DNA of 32,064 bases from Spirochaetota bacterium (GTDB lineage: Bacteria > Spirochaetota > UBA4802 > UBA5368): contig JALOTJ010000026.1 in the NCBI GenBank assembly GCA_025457965.1, positions 1 through 32,064 of the forward strand, in the 5' to 3' direction. The notes beneath the pieces are model-generated. The model worked only from the letters and a program-made list of their open reading frames with translations. It made no database searches and had not been told where the DNA came from. Below are positions 18,813-26,014 of the stretch, piece after piece; position 1 is the first letter of the stretch; each line of letters starts with the position of its first letter. Position numbers and translations under genes: made by a program.

Positions 18813-19682
18813 ATGAAGACAGCGCATACCATAGAGGAAGTCCGTTCCATCATCCGCGCCGCCAGAGCCGAAGGCAGGGGCATCGGTTTCGTGCCCACGA
18901 TGGGATACCTGCACCGCGGCCACACCAGCCTCGTTGAGGAATCGAGAAAAAAAACCGGCTTCCAGGTGATGAGCATATTCGTGAATAAAATGCAGTTCAA
19001 CGATCCAAAGGACTTCTCGAACTATCCGCGCGACCTCGAACGCGATCTGTCGATCGCCCGGGAGGCCGGCGTGGACCTGGTGTTTGTTCCTACCGACGAG
19101 GTGATGTACCGCGACCAGCGCACCTGCGTCGATGTCGATCTTCTCACCGATCATCTCTGCGGCGCTCACCGGCCGGGTCACTTCCGCGGGGTCTTTACGG
19201 TTGTCGGCAAGCTCTTCAATATCGTGCTTCCTGATATCGCCGTGTTCGGCCAGAAGGACATTCAGCAGGCGGTGGGCCTAGAGAAGATGGTGGCCGATCT
19301 CAATTTCCCGCTTAAAATCGTCATAGCGCCCACGGTGCGCGAGGATGACGGCCTTGCCATGAGCTCGCGCAACAGGCATCTCAATGCCGACGAGCGGCAC
19401 AGGGCCCTCTGCATACATCGCTCCCTGAAAAAAGCGGCAGAGATGATCGCCTCGGGCGAACGATCCGCGTCGAACATCTCGGAAGCGGTCGGCAGGGTGC
19501 TCGCAGAAGGTTCACCTGATAAAATTGACTATGTAAGCGTGGTGCGCTATGGTGATCTGCAGCCCGTGGATGGAATCAGCCCTAAAAGCGTGCTCGCCAT
19601 AGCGGCCTTCTTCGGGTCAACCAGGCTGATCGACAATATGATAATGGAAGAGAGGGACGAAAAATTCGCATGCATCTACTGA
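18813..19682 (+). CDS. panC: Pantothenate synthetase (pantoate--beta-alanine ligase)
   Basis: A 289-residue enzyme that joins pantoate and beta-alanine with ATP, forming pantothenate for coenzyme A. The HIGH-type nucleotide motif is present as FVPTMGYLHRGHTSLV (about 27-42). Other signatures are SIFVNKMQF, where Q-F-N is usual, then FSNYPRDLERDL, HFRGVFTVVGKLFNIV, AVFGQKDIQQAVGLEKM and the KMSKS-like LAMSSRNRHLN. The length fits the family (about 280). ATG 18813 has AGGAG seven bases upstream, which fixes the start. It overlaps the following lipoprotein gene by 13 bases. No panB or panD is nearby, so the rest of the pathway must be elsewhere. Transcription probably comes from the TTGACA-type promoter at 18666. 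Confidence 0.96.
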   Translation: MKTAHTIEEVRSIIRAARAEGRGIGFVPTMGYLHRGHTSLVEESRKKTGFQVMSIFVNKMQFNDPKDFSNYPRDLERDLSIAREAGVDLVFVPTDEVMYRDQRTCVDVDLLTDHLCGAHRPGHFRGVFTVVGKLFNIVLPDIAVFGQKDIQQAVGLEKMVADLNFPLKIVIAPTVREDDGLAMSSRNRHLNADERHRALCIHRSLKKAAEMIASGERSASNISEAVGRVLAEGSPDKIDYVSVVRYGDLQPVDGISPKSVLAIAAFFGSTRLIDNMIMEERDEKFACIY

Positions 19683-20146
19683 GCGGAACGATCGCGATGG
19701 CGCTTGCGGCCGCGGCGATTCTTACTACGTCATGCTCGTCACGCGGGCCCCTTTCCCCCGAAGAGGCGTTCGGCGTCCTCCAGAAGGCATACCACCGGAA
19801 CGACCCCGTCCTCATGCTCGGGGTGCTCTCCGGGGAAAGCGTCCGCCGGATACACACCATGACCGCCCTGATCGCGACGATGAACGAGCGACAGCGCGAT
19901 AAGATGGCCGAACAGTTCGGTGTCAGCGCCGAACAGCTTAAGAATCTTTCACCCGCGGCCTATCTGGCCCTGCAGGTGCGCCTCGCGCGCGTCCGTAACG
20001 AAGACGCCATGGGACGGGCGCTGGGCAGCGGTATTTTAAAGAGCGAGATAAACGACGCCAGGGCGGTACTGACCGCCCAGAACGGCATGCAGCTTTCATT
20101 TGTGAAGGAAGGACCGTACTGGAAATTCGACATGACGGACTGGTGA
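19670..20146 (+). CDS. Putative lipoprotein, 158 aa
   Basis: A short secreted protein whose start overlaps panC by 13 bases. The signal peptide (LLSGTIAMALAAAAILTTSCSS) ends in a lipobox-like TTSC, with Cys at residue 22, so lipidation is likely. The mature part is helical: LSPEEAFGVLQKAYHRNDPV, then MTALIATMNERQRDKMAEQF, LKNLSPAAYLALQVRLARVR, and a terminal strand pair LTAQNGMQLSFVKEGPYWKF. That end, 'gk...v.fvkEg..WKf', resembles the last two strands of NTF2-like or DUF4878-type lipoproteins, which may bind small ligands. I cannot assign a function. The overlap with panC suggests coupling of translation rather than a shared pathway. Confidence 0.7.
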   Translation: MHLLSGTIAMALAAAAILTTSCSSRGPLSPEEAFGVLQKAYHRNDPVLMLGVLSGESVRRIHTMTALIATMNERQRDKMAEQFGVSAEQLKNLSPAAYLALQVRLARVRNEDAMGRALGSGILKSEINDARAVLTAQNGMQLSFVKEGPYWKFDMTDW

Positions 20147-20188
20147 GGCCGGGCCGGGCGGCGCAATTAAAATTACAGGAGAATACGC

Positions 20189-20680
20189 ATGATTGAAAAC
20201 GGAAAATACGTGGTCGTTCATTATACCGGTTCGCTCGAGGACGGAGAGGTCTTCGACACCTCGGCCGACAGGGAGCCCCTCGAATTCCAGCTGGGTGCGG
20301 GAATGGTGATTCCCGGTTTCGACAGCGCGGTGGCCGGGATGAAGATCGACGATGAGATAGACATTGTCCTGCCGCCCGCGGAGGCGTACGGCGACTACGA
20401 CGATTCGCTCCTCCACCGCTTTCCGGTGGCGGACGTGAAATCCCAGTTCGAACCTGAAATCGGCATGACCATCGGCGTACAGCTCGATAACGGGTCGCGG
20501 GTGCCCGCGACCATAACCGAACTCACCGACGAGACGGTGACGATCGACCTCAACCACCCCCTCTCGGGAAAGACACTGCATTTTCACATCAGGCTCCTCG
20601 AGATCAACGATGCCGCCAAATACGCCGACGCCTGCGGGGCCGATGGATGCGATTCCTGCGGATCGGGCTGTTCGTGCTGA
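20189..20680 (+). CDS. slyD: SlyD-like FKBP-type peptidyl-prolyl isomerase with Cys-rich tail
   Basis: A 163-residue cytoplasmic protein with a strong AGGAGA site before ATG 20189. Residues 1-70 give the FKBP part: VVVHYTGSLEDGEVFDTS, LEFQLGAGMVIPGFDSAVAG and MKIDDEIDIVLPPAEAYGDY. The insert-in-flap domain follows (about 75-125), as in SlyD. The family catalyses prolyl isomerisation and acts as a folding chaperone; E. coli SlyD also delivers nickel to hydrogenase through a His/Cys-rich tail. Here the tail is short and cysteine-only: five Cys in the last 17 residues (DACGADGCDSCGSGCSC), no His. It could bind metals, but which metal is unknown. It sits 28 bases before the methionine-synthase-activation-like gene. 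Confidence 0.9.
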   Translation: MIENGKYVVVHYTGSLEDGEVFDTSADREPLEFQLGAGMVIPGFDSAVAGMKIDDEIDIVLPPAEAYGDYDDSLLHRFPVADVKSQFEPEIGMTIGVQLDNGSRVPATITELTDETVTIDLNHPLSGKTLHFHIRLLEINDAAKYADACGADGCDSCGSGCSC

Positions 20681-20708
20681 TACGCCGCGCCTGAAGGATG
20701 CCGGCAGC

Positions 20709-21401
20709 ATGGATACCGTTCTCGAAGGCATCACCCTCACGATCGACCGGGACGCGCTGCGCTCGGCCCTGAGGGTCGCCCCGGAGGGCCGGGAGGCCGA
20801 CCGCGTGGAGTCCATGACGCGTGAGGCCGAAACGGCCGGCCGTCCGGCCGCCGTCTACCGCGCCGCACACATAGACCACGTACGGGCGGATGGTGCGGAC
20901 ATCGGGGGTATCGCGTTCGACGGTGAACTGATCGCGGAAAACCTTGCCGGGCAGGCATATGCCTTCCCCTTCATCGCCACCGGCGGCGCCGAAATCGAGG
21001 CCTGGGCGAATTCTTTCACGGAGATGCTTGAACGCTTCAGGGCGGACGTGATAGCGACCTTCGCGCTCGCCTCGGCCGTGGACATGCTCAGAAACCATAT
21101 CGAAGACCGCCACGGCGGCGGGCCCCTCTCCATGATGAACCCCGGATCACTCGAAGGCTGGCGCATCGCCGAGCAGAAAAAGCTCTTCGCGCTTTTCGGC
21201 GCTTCTGCCGACCGGATAGGCGTATCACTCGCCGACAGCATGCTCATGAGGCCGCTGAAATCGTTATCGGGAATACTTTTTTCTTCGAGCGAAGGGTTTA
21301 TCAACTGCAGCCGCTGCAAGCGGGCGTACTGCCCGGCGAGGAGGGCCCCCTTTAACGGGGAGGAAAGTGGCGCGCTCGGAGGATGCGGACACGGCGCATG
21401 A
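20709..21401 (+). CDS. Stand-alone vitamin B12-dependent methionine synthase activation-domain protein
   Basis: A 230-residue protein starting at ATG 20709 (MDTVLEGITL), with GAAGGAT about ten bases upstream; an ORF opening at 20610 would overlap slyD. The C-terminal half matches the activation domain of cobalamin-dependent methionine synthase: MNPGSLEGWRIAEQKKLFAL, then DRIGVSLADSMLMRPLKSLSG and ILFSSS, equivalent to 'PGYPACPDHTEK' and 'LTES.aM.P..SVSG..f' in MetH. It ends with a cysteine cluster INCSRCKRAYCPARRAPF, as in free-standing versions found beside corrinoid methyltransferases. In MetH this domain binds SAM for reductive methylation of oxidised cobalamin. The partner corrinoid protein is not in the window. 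It converges with the TPR gene at 21411 (nine bases). Confidence 0.8.
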   Translation: MDTVLEGITLTIDRDALRSALRVAPEGREADRVESMTREAETAGRPAAVYRAAHIDHVRADGADIGGIAFDGELIAENLAGQAYAFPFIATGGAEIEAWANSFTEMLERFRADVIATFALASAVDMLRNHIEDRHGGGPLSMMNPGSLEGWRIAEQKKLFALFGASADRIGVSLADSMLMRPLKSLSGILFSSSEGFINCSRCKRAYCPARRAPFNGEESGALGGCGHGA

Positions 21402-21410
21402 GCGTCGAGG

Positions 21411-22250
21411 CTACCGCCGCGCCGAGAGGAGCAGGTCTTCGGCCTTCTTGTACTCCCCTTTAAAGACGTAGAGCATGCTGAGGTGCGAAAGCTCGCGGAT
21501 GGTGGGCTTTGAGCTCATCAGTTTCTGTTCCATTTCACGGACCCGACCGTCGAGGTCCCCTATCTCCTTCATTTTGTTCTCGTAGGTGAGCTCCCTGAGG
21601 TAGTTCCTGAACTTCGCGTATTTAGGACTCGACTCCAGCGCCACCGTGAGGTATTTGATCGCCTCGTTGAAATTGCCGAGATGGTAATGGCAGAAACCGT
21701 AATACTTGTTGACGAACTGCTTGTCATCGGCGATATCCCGAATGCGGTCCAGGCACGCGATGGTCCTGGCATAATCCTTCCATTCATAGTAAATATACGA
21801 CAGCATGTAGTTCGCCTTGAGGTGCCGCCAGTCAATTGCGATCACCCGCGCAAACGCCGTCTCGGACAGGCGGAGGTCCTTCATGTTGAAAAGCGTCATT
21901 CCGAGATAAAAATTGCCCTCCAGAAAGCCCGGCTCCTTCCCGAGCGACTCCTTGAAAAACTTCAACGCCGTCTGGTAATCGTGCCGGTTGTAATATTCAA
22001 CACCGATATTCAGGAGGATCTTATGGTTCCGTTCGATTGAAAGCGCATGCATATACGTCGAGATGGCATGCTCCCTGTCTCCGATCCGGGAATATATCTC
22101 GCCGATATTGTTGTATGCCTCGATGAAGCGCGGATAGAGCTCAATGGCCTTGGAATATTCACTCAGCGCCGTTCCGTAATCGCCTTTGCTGGAAAGCGCA
22201 AGCGCGTGGTTGTAGATGTCGACCGCTTCCCTGGGTACCGCCGTTCTCAT
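21411..22250 (-). CDS. TPR-repeat protein, 279 aa
   Basis: A soluble TPR protein starting at ATG 22250 (MRTAVPREAV), where GAGGG lies seven bases upstream; the frame is open to 22319. Tandem 34-residue repeats are easy to see: IYNHALALSSKGDYGTALSE, AYNNIGEIYSRIGDREHAIS, LLNIGVEYYNRHDYQTALKF, NFYLGMTLFNMKDLRLSETA, NYMLSYIYYEWKDYARTIAC and YYGFCHYHLGNFNEAIKYLT. Two further helices and a charged segment (EIGDLDGRVREMEQKLMSS) precede a last repeat (SMLYVFKGEYKKAEDLL). There is no signal peptide or membrane helix, so it is cytoplasmic and probably a protein-binding scaffold. Its partner is unknown. It is the last gene of the minus block from 25763, separated from the beta-propeller-like gene by a 157-base gap that may hold its own promoter. 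Confidence 0.8.
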   Translation of the reverse strand: MRTAVPREAVDIYNHALALSSKGDYGTALSEYSKAIELYPRFIEAYNNIGEIYSRIGDREHAISTYMHALSIERNHKILLNIGVEYYNRHDYQTALKFFKESLGKEPGFLEGNFYLGMTLFNMKDLRLSETAFARVIAIDWRHLKANYMLSYIYYEWKDYARTIACLDRIRDIADDKQFVNKYYGFCHYHLGNFNEAIKYLTVALESSPKYAKFRNYLRELTYENKMKEIGDLDGRVREMEQKLMSSKPTIRELSHLSMLYVFKGEYKKAEDLLLSARR

Positions 22251-22407
22251 AGTCTGCCCTCGTTCACCAAGCTTTTCTTGACCCCGTAAAATCGGTTTCG
22301 TATCCGCCGAACGCGTCAATACGACAGGCCCCGGTTACGGTTCTACCCTTCTATTCCAGATTATCGACAGCTTCCCCGGGATGTATAAGACAAAAGTGGA
22401 GCCTTGT

Positions 22408-22902
22408 TCAAGAGATACGAACGCCGCGCTCGGTGTCCAGGGCCTCCACCCTGCCCGATGCGTAGCGAAGGACTATTTTTCGCCCCCTGAAACTGTACTC
22501 GGAAAGGTCCTCCTCGACCCCGTGGTGCCACAGCGCGGCGCCATCGGCCGTATCCACGCGAAGCAGGTGGTGCCGCATAGAGCCGTCAACGAAGATGAGA
22601 TACAACCCTTCGTTATATATCAGTTGTAAAAACGACTTTCCCGGAATAAACCATTCGGTCGCGCCGGTCAGCTTGTCGAGCGCCAGAAAATGCCCGCCGG
22701 TATCACCGATCTCGCACGCCAGGTAGTATCGCGCATCGTCTTCAATCACGTTCCCCAGGCAGCCCGCGCCCTCCAGCTTCTTAACCCAGCGTTTACGACG
22801 CTCACCGTCGGAATCCCTGCACACGAGGATCCCTTTCGTGAAATCGAAAGACAGGATCCCGCTTCCCAGCTCGAACGATTGAAGGCCCCCCGCGAAATCC
22901 AT
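22408..22902 (-). CDS. Beta-propeller-like (PQQ-repeat-type) hypothetical protein, 164 aa
   Basis: The protein is built of short beta strands with repeat-like pieces: RDSDGERRKRWVKKLEGAGC, then YYLACEIGDTGGHFLALDKLT, GLYLIFVDGSMRHHLLRVDT and GRKIVLRYASGRVEALDTER. The pattern 'l.alD..tG...W....' (FLALDKLTGATEWFIPG; LRVDTADGAALWHHGV) is that of PQQ-like WD/propeller repeats, about three to four blades. No signal peptide is present, and the length is too short for a closed propeller, so it may be a partial or specialised family. It starts seven bases after the stop of the cytidylate-kinase-like gene and reads with it. No SD is clear. The function is not known. Confidence 0.6.
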   Translation of the reverse strand: MDFAGGLQSFELGSGILSFDFTKGILVCRDSDGERRKRWVKKLEGAGCLGNVIEDDARYYLACEIGDTGGHFLALDKLTGATEWFIPGKSFLQLIYNEGLYLIFVDGSMRHHLLRVDTADGAALWHHGVEEDLSEYSFRGRKIVLRYASGRVEALDTERGVRIS

Positions 22903-22909
22903 GCGCCAA

Positions 22910-23644
22910 TCAGCCCAGACGTCCCAGTGTCGAAAGCCCGGCGATTATCATACGCGCGGCGCCGTCCATGCCGTGCTCCGCATTATTTACGACGAGATGA
23001 TAATCGCTCGGATCAGCGCTTTCAAACTTCACGAAGCGCCGCAGGAAATCCTCGCGGCTGCGCCCTTTTTCAAGGATCATCTTTTCAGCCTCCCTGCGGG
23101 TAAGACCGCACAGACCGGCGATGCGTTCAACCCTCCACTCCATCGGGGCCACTATCCGTACATGGTACCCCCTCTCCATCCCCCGGGTGATGGCGCGGCC
23201 TGCCCTTCCGACGATAATGACGTTTCCATTGGTCGCCAGCGTACGTACCGTTTCGGCAAGGCTCCGGTACACCACCACCTGCGGCGGAAGTTCGCCAAGC
23301 GCCGTTTGAAGAAACTCATCGATCTGTTTGCGTGCAGGGGAGGTGAGCGTTTCAAGAAGGCTCGAGCTTATTCCAAGGTCTTCCATGATCGCGTCTAGGA
23401 TCGCCCTGTCATACGCGACCCACAGCGGGGATGGCCGGCGCTCTTTATTGAGTATCTCCGCCGTCTTTTCGGCGACGTCGAAGCCGCCGCACCCGTATTC
23501 CCGCGAAACGGTCACGAAAGGGCCCGAAAGTCCCGCCGGAACGGCTTCTTTAGCGGTGAGGTCGATCTTTTCCCGCTGCTTCCGCCAGGTTGCGATCTGG
23601 GAGTTGATATGCGTCGTTATCGATGATTTTTTCATGGTAACCAT
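22910..23644 (-). CDS. Cytidylate kinase-like family protein
   Basis: A 244-residue P-loop-related protein starting at ATG 23644, preceded by GGAGG. The N-terminus is an amphipathic helix (THINSQIATWRKQREKI). The core begins FVTVSREYGCGGFDVAEKTA, the family signature 'itIsReyGsgG..iA..lA' of the cytidylate kinase-like proteins, then LWVAYDRAILDAIMEDLG. Later NVIIVGRAGRAITRGMER, HVRIVAPMEWRVERIAG and RRFVKFESADPSDYHLVVNN match 'iiiGR.a......p..lhvri.ap...R...' and the ending 'Yh..yt....d...ydlvinT'. The classical GKT loop is replaced by YGCGG, so nucleotide specificity is not certain. It lies directly downstream of psd, a possible link to CMP handling in phospholipid synthesis. Confidence 0.85.
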   Translation of the reverse strand: MVTMKKSSITTHINSQIATWRKQREKIDLTAKEAVPAGLSGPFVTVSREYGCGGFDVAEKTAEILNKERRPSPLWVAYDRAILDAIMEDLGISSSLLETLTSPARKQIDEFLQTALGELPPQVVVYRSLAETVRTLATNGNVIIVGRAGRAITRGMERGYHVRIVAPMEWRVERIAGLCGLTRREAEKMILEKGRSREDFLRRFVKFESADPSDYHLVVNNAEHGMDGAARMIIAGLSTLGRLG

Positions 23645-23704
23645 ATCGCCGCCTCCTGGACTGAAAGATACGGGAGCACCACGGAAAGGGCAAGATATTT
23701 GCCG

Positions 23705-24547
23705 CTAACGGAACATGGCAATCCGTTCTCCCACGCGGACCCGGTCGCCTGCCTCGAAAGCGTCGATCTTAATCGCGTCCTTTTGGAAAAGCAGCACGAT
23801 GGTCGAGCCGAGGTGGAAAGCTCCCAGATCGCCGCCCTTTTCAACACGGGGTCGCGCGTTCGCAGGATAGAAATGCTCGACCCTGCGTCTGAAAGCCCGG
23901 TTTGTTTCAACGCCATCGTAGCTCACGGTGATACGACCAACATTCATGGCCCCCACCTTTACGACCGCTACCATGCCGTTCCCGGTTTCGATATAGCTTA
24001 TCAGCCGCTCGTTCTTCGCGAACAGGCCCGGCAGGCCCTTCACCATGTACTCCTGCACCGTAAGCAGTCTTCCCGGCAGCGCGAAGTATCCCGCCACCTC
24101 GCCGCCAATCGGCGAATGGATGCGATGGTAGTCGCCCGGCGACAGGTAGAGCGTGATAAATGAACCATCGATAAAATTTTTATGGTAATCTGACGGGATG
24201 AGCTCGTCGAGACGGTATCCCATACCCTTGGCCTGGAACACCGTTGCGCCCTCTATCGAGCCGAACTGGTCGATCCGCGCATCCACCGGGGAGACGATCG
24301 ATTTTTTGCCGCGGTCAACAACGTGCACACCCGGCTTCAGGCGCCTTGTGAAAAAATCATCAAGACACACGAACCCGCCGTCGGGACGGACCATCTCATC
24401 GGTACGGACGCCGAATTTCGCCGAGTACCATGCAATTATCGGGCCCAGGATAAAGGATGGAACCGCGAGCCTCGCCGCATACCCCAAACACCGCGAAAGC
24501 AGGCTCGTAGGGATGATCCTGAAAAGAAATATCGTAAAAGCTTTCAT
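23705..24547 (-). CDS. psd: Phosphatidylserine decarboxylase proenzyme
   Basis: A 280-residue pyruvoyl enzyme that decarboxylates phosphatidylserine to phosphatidylethanolamine at the inner membrane. The ATG at 24547 (MKAFTIFLFRIIP) follows GAGAGGA. Conserved pieces are FFTRRLKPG, SPVDARIDQFG, YLSPGDYHRIHSPIGG and VGAMNVGRITVS. The self-cleavage motif is HLGSTIVLLF, with LGST at residues 246-249 and the cut expected between Gly247 and Ser248. The Asp (SPVDAR) and His (DYHRIH) of the charge-relay set are present. It is preceded by a strong hairpin 22 bases upstream (24569-24595) and an inverted repeat near 24602-24617, so its expression may be controlled there. The cytidylate-kinase-like gene follows after 60 bases. 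Confidence 0.95.
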   Translation of the reverse strand: MKAFTIFLFRIIPTSLLSRCLGYAARLAVPSFILGPIIAWYSAKFGVRTDEMVRPDGGFVCLDDFFTRRLKPGVHVVDRGKKSIVSPVDARIDQFGSIEGATVFQAKGMGYRLDELIPSDYHKNFIDGSFITLYLSPGDYHRIHSPIGGEVAGYFALPGRLLTVQEYMVKGLPGLFAKNERLISYIETGNGMVAVVKVGAMNVGRITVSYDGVETNRAFRRRVEHFYPANARPRVEKGGDLGAFHLGSTIVLLFQKDAIKIDAFEAGDRVRVGERIAMFR

Positions 24548-24553
24548 GGGTCC

Positions 24554-24595
24554 TCTCCGAAACAAAGAGATTCTCCGTCCGGCGGACGGAGAATC
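24554..24595 (-). terminator. Strong hairpin with T-rich tail between the SpoIIE-type gene and psd
   Basis: On the minus strand a perfect 12-bp stem (GATTCTCCGTCC / GGACGGAGAATC, 24584-24595 with 24569-24580) closes a three-base loop and is followed by TCTTTGTTT (24560-24568). That is the shape of an intrinsic terminator. It lies after the SpoIIE-type stop (24621) and only 22 bases before psd. The 5' arm (TCTCCG) can also pair with CGGAGA at 24554-24559, which overlaps the psd SD, so an alternative structure is possible. Confidence 0.75.
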
Positions 24596-24601
24596 AATCA
24601 A

Positions 24602-24624
24602 ACGGTAAAAATACCGTATGTCAA
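24602..24624 (-). promoter_or_regulatory. Inverted repeat and -35-like box before the psd hairpin
   Basis: ACGGTA-AAAA-TACCGT (24602-24617) is a perfect 6-bp inverted repeat with a four-base spacer. Just upstream on the minus strand a TTGACA (24619-24624) overlaps the SpoIIE-type stop codon. If it is the psd -35 box, the repeat falls in the spacer, an operator position; the best -10 (TTGATT) is weak. Operator, small stem-loop or chance are all possible. Confidence 0.35.
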
Positions 24625-25763
24625 GTTTTCCTTATGCTGATAAACAGAACATCGTAATCGAAGCCGGAGTGATTGGCGAATCCCGACAGTGACTCGATCA
24701 GTGCATGGACGATATCCATCGACGTCTCCTCGAGGTTTTCATTCAGGCATTCAACTATCCTGCTCTCACCGTAGGCTATTCTACCGTTTTCAGATGAGAC
24801 CTCTGAAACGCCGTTGGAATAAAAGAGCAGGATATCGCCCGGCTCGATAACGAACGAAATGTCCTTGAATACGTTCCTTTTGGCAAGATCGTTGCCTATC
24901 GATGTCTCGTTAAGGACGATAAAATTCTTCTTCTGCGCCTTGTACAGGATGGTGTTCAGTCTGCCCAGGGATGAGAGCCGCGCCTTCCCGGTCTTCGGCT
25001 CTATCTGGAAGATGGTCATGTAGACCAGGGAATGCAGCTCTTCGAGAATACGGTCGAGCTTTGAGACTGTCAGTTCTATAAGGGCCGAAGGAACGATCTT
25101 CTTTGACGAAAGCGATTTGACGAGCGTTCTCATCGCGGCCCCCGCGTACGAGGACGCGGCGTCGTATCCCGTCACATCACAGCCCGTGATCTGATAGAGG
25201 TTTTCGTCGAGATAGAAAGCGTCGATGAAATCCCCCGACATGAGCTCAACGGGCAGGTAGACCGAGGCGATGTCGAGGCCATTCACCCCGGCAAAGCGGG
25301 GAAAGAGCTTCGCCTGAATTTCACGCGTGCTGAGCAGGCCGTCCCTGTATTTTTCACCTGCGGTGTCGGGACGTCCCTTCGGATCATCCAGTTGCCCCGC
25401 GAGCAGCCCCGCCATAAAGGCCCCGACGGCTTTTCCGGCCGGGTCAAGCTGCGAGGCTCCCTGCATAACGATATATCCGGCACCGCCCTCCCCGGCAAGC
25501 GGGAACAGCGAACAGAAAACGTCACCACCCGGACCGGAGAGCTTCAAATCGAAGACCGGTGAGCTTTTCGCCGTTTCGAGAACCCCTGTATCGATCATCC
25601 GCGCGAGAGCGACGGTCGGGAATGATTCATCAAAAAGCTTTTTGGACTTTGACACATAGCCGCCCTCTTCCTTCACCATCAGCTCGAGACAGCCAATGGA
25701 AAGTATGCCGCGCAGCGAATCCAGGGAACGCATGAAACGGTCGATGAATGTTTCGTTACCCAT
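24621..25763 (-). CDS. SpoIIE/RsbU-type PP2C-like protein with substituted metal-site motifs
   Basis: A 380-residue cytoplasmic protein starting at ATG 25763 (MGNETFIDRF), which follows AAGGAAAG. Residues 1-160 form a GAF-like or other sensing part with FDLKLSGPGGDVFCSLFPL. The PP2C-like SpoIIE domain begins STREIQAKLFPRFAG and has LPVELMSGDFIDAFYLDE (usually 'p...vgGDfyD'), then ITGCDVTGYDAASSYAGAAM (usually 'D.sGhG..Aa'). Where family members have 'YTDGv.E' it reads FYSNGVSE, with Asp replaced by Asn, and the C-terminal 'DD.T' is HSGFDYDVLFISI. Such proteins dephosphorylate anti-anti-sigma factors or related targets. The substitutions raise doubt about normal two-metal catalysis, so it may be a modified or inactive version. 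It is divergent from the MBL gene. Confidence 0.8.
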   Translation of the reverse strand: MGNETFIDRFMRSLDSLRGILSIGCLELMVKEEGGYVSKSKKLFDESFPTVALARMIDTGVLETAKSSPVFDLKLSGPGGDVFCSLFPLAGEGGAGYIVMQGASQLDPAGKAVGAFMAGLLAGQLDDPKGRPDTAGEKYRDGLLSTREIQAKLFPRFAGVNGLDIASVYLPVELMSGDFIDAFYLDENLYQITGCDVTGYDAASSYAGAAMRTLVKSLSSKKIVPSALIELTVSKLDRILEELHSLVYMTIFQIEPKTGKARLSSLGRLNTILYKAQKKNFIVLNETSIGNDLAKRNVFKDISFVIEPGDILLFYSNGVSEVSSENGRIAYGESRIVECLNENLEETSMDIVHALIESLSGFANHSGFDYDVLFISIRKT

Positions 25764-26014
25764 TCGTTGTATTTCTTTCCTTCCCGGGGCCGAAACCCGG
25801 GACCGGCAAACATTATCCGCGACAGGCGGCAAATGCAACCGTTTTTTATCTTGCCAAAACTTCTCGTTTCCTGCTACAAAGTCGTTCCGGCCGCGCGGCG
25901 TGAGCGTTCACGAAGGCCTGTGCCGCTGTCGCCGTTGCGCGATATGAAACGATGCCGCCGACAGGTATCCGGTTATGCGCAAAGCCGGGCACCGGGCGGC
26001 GCTACTGGTGCCGT

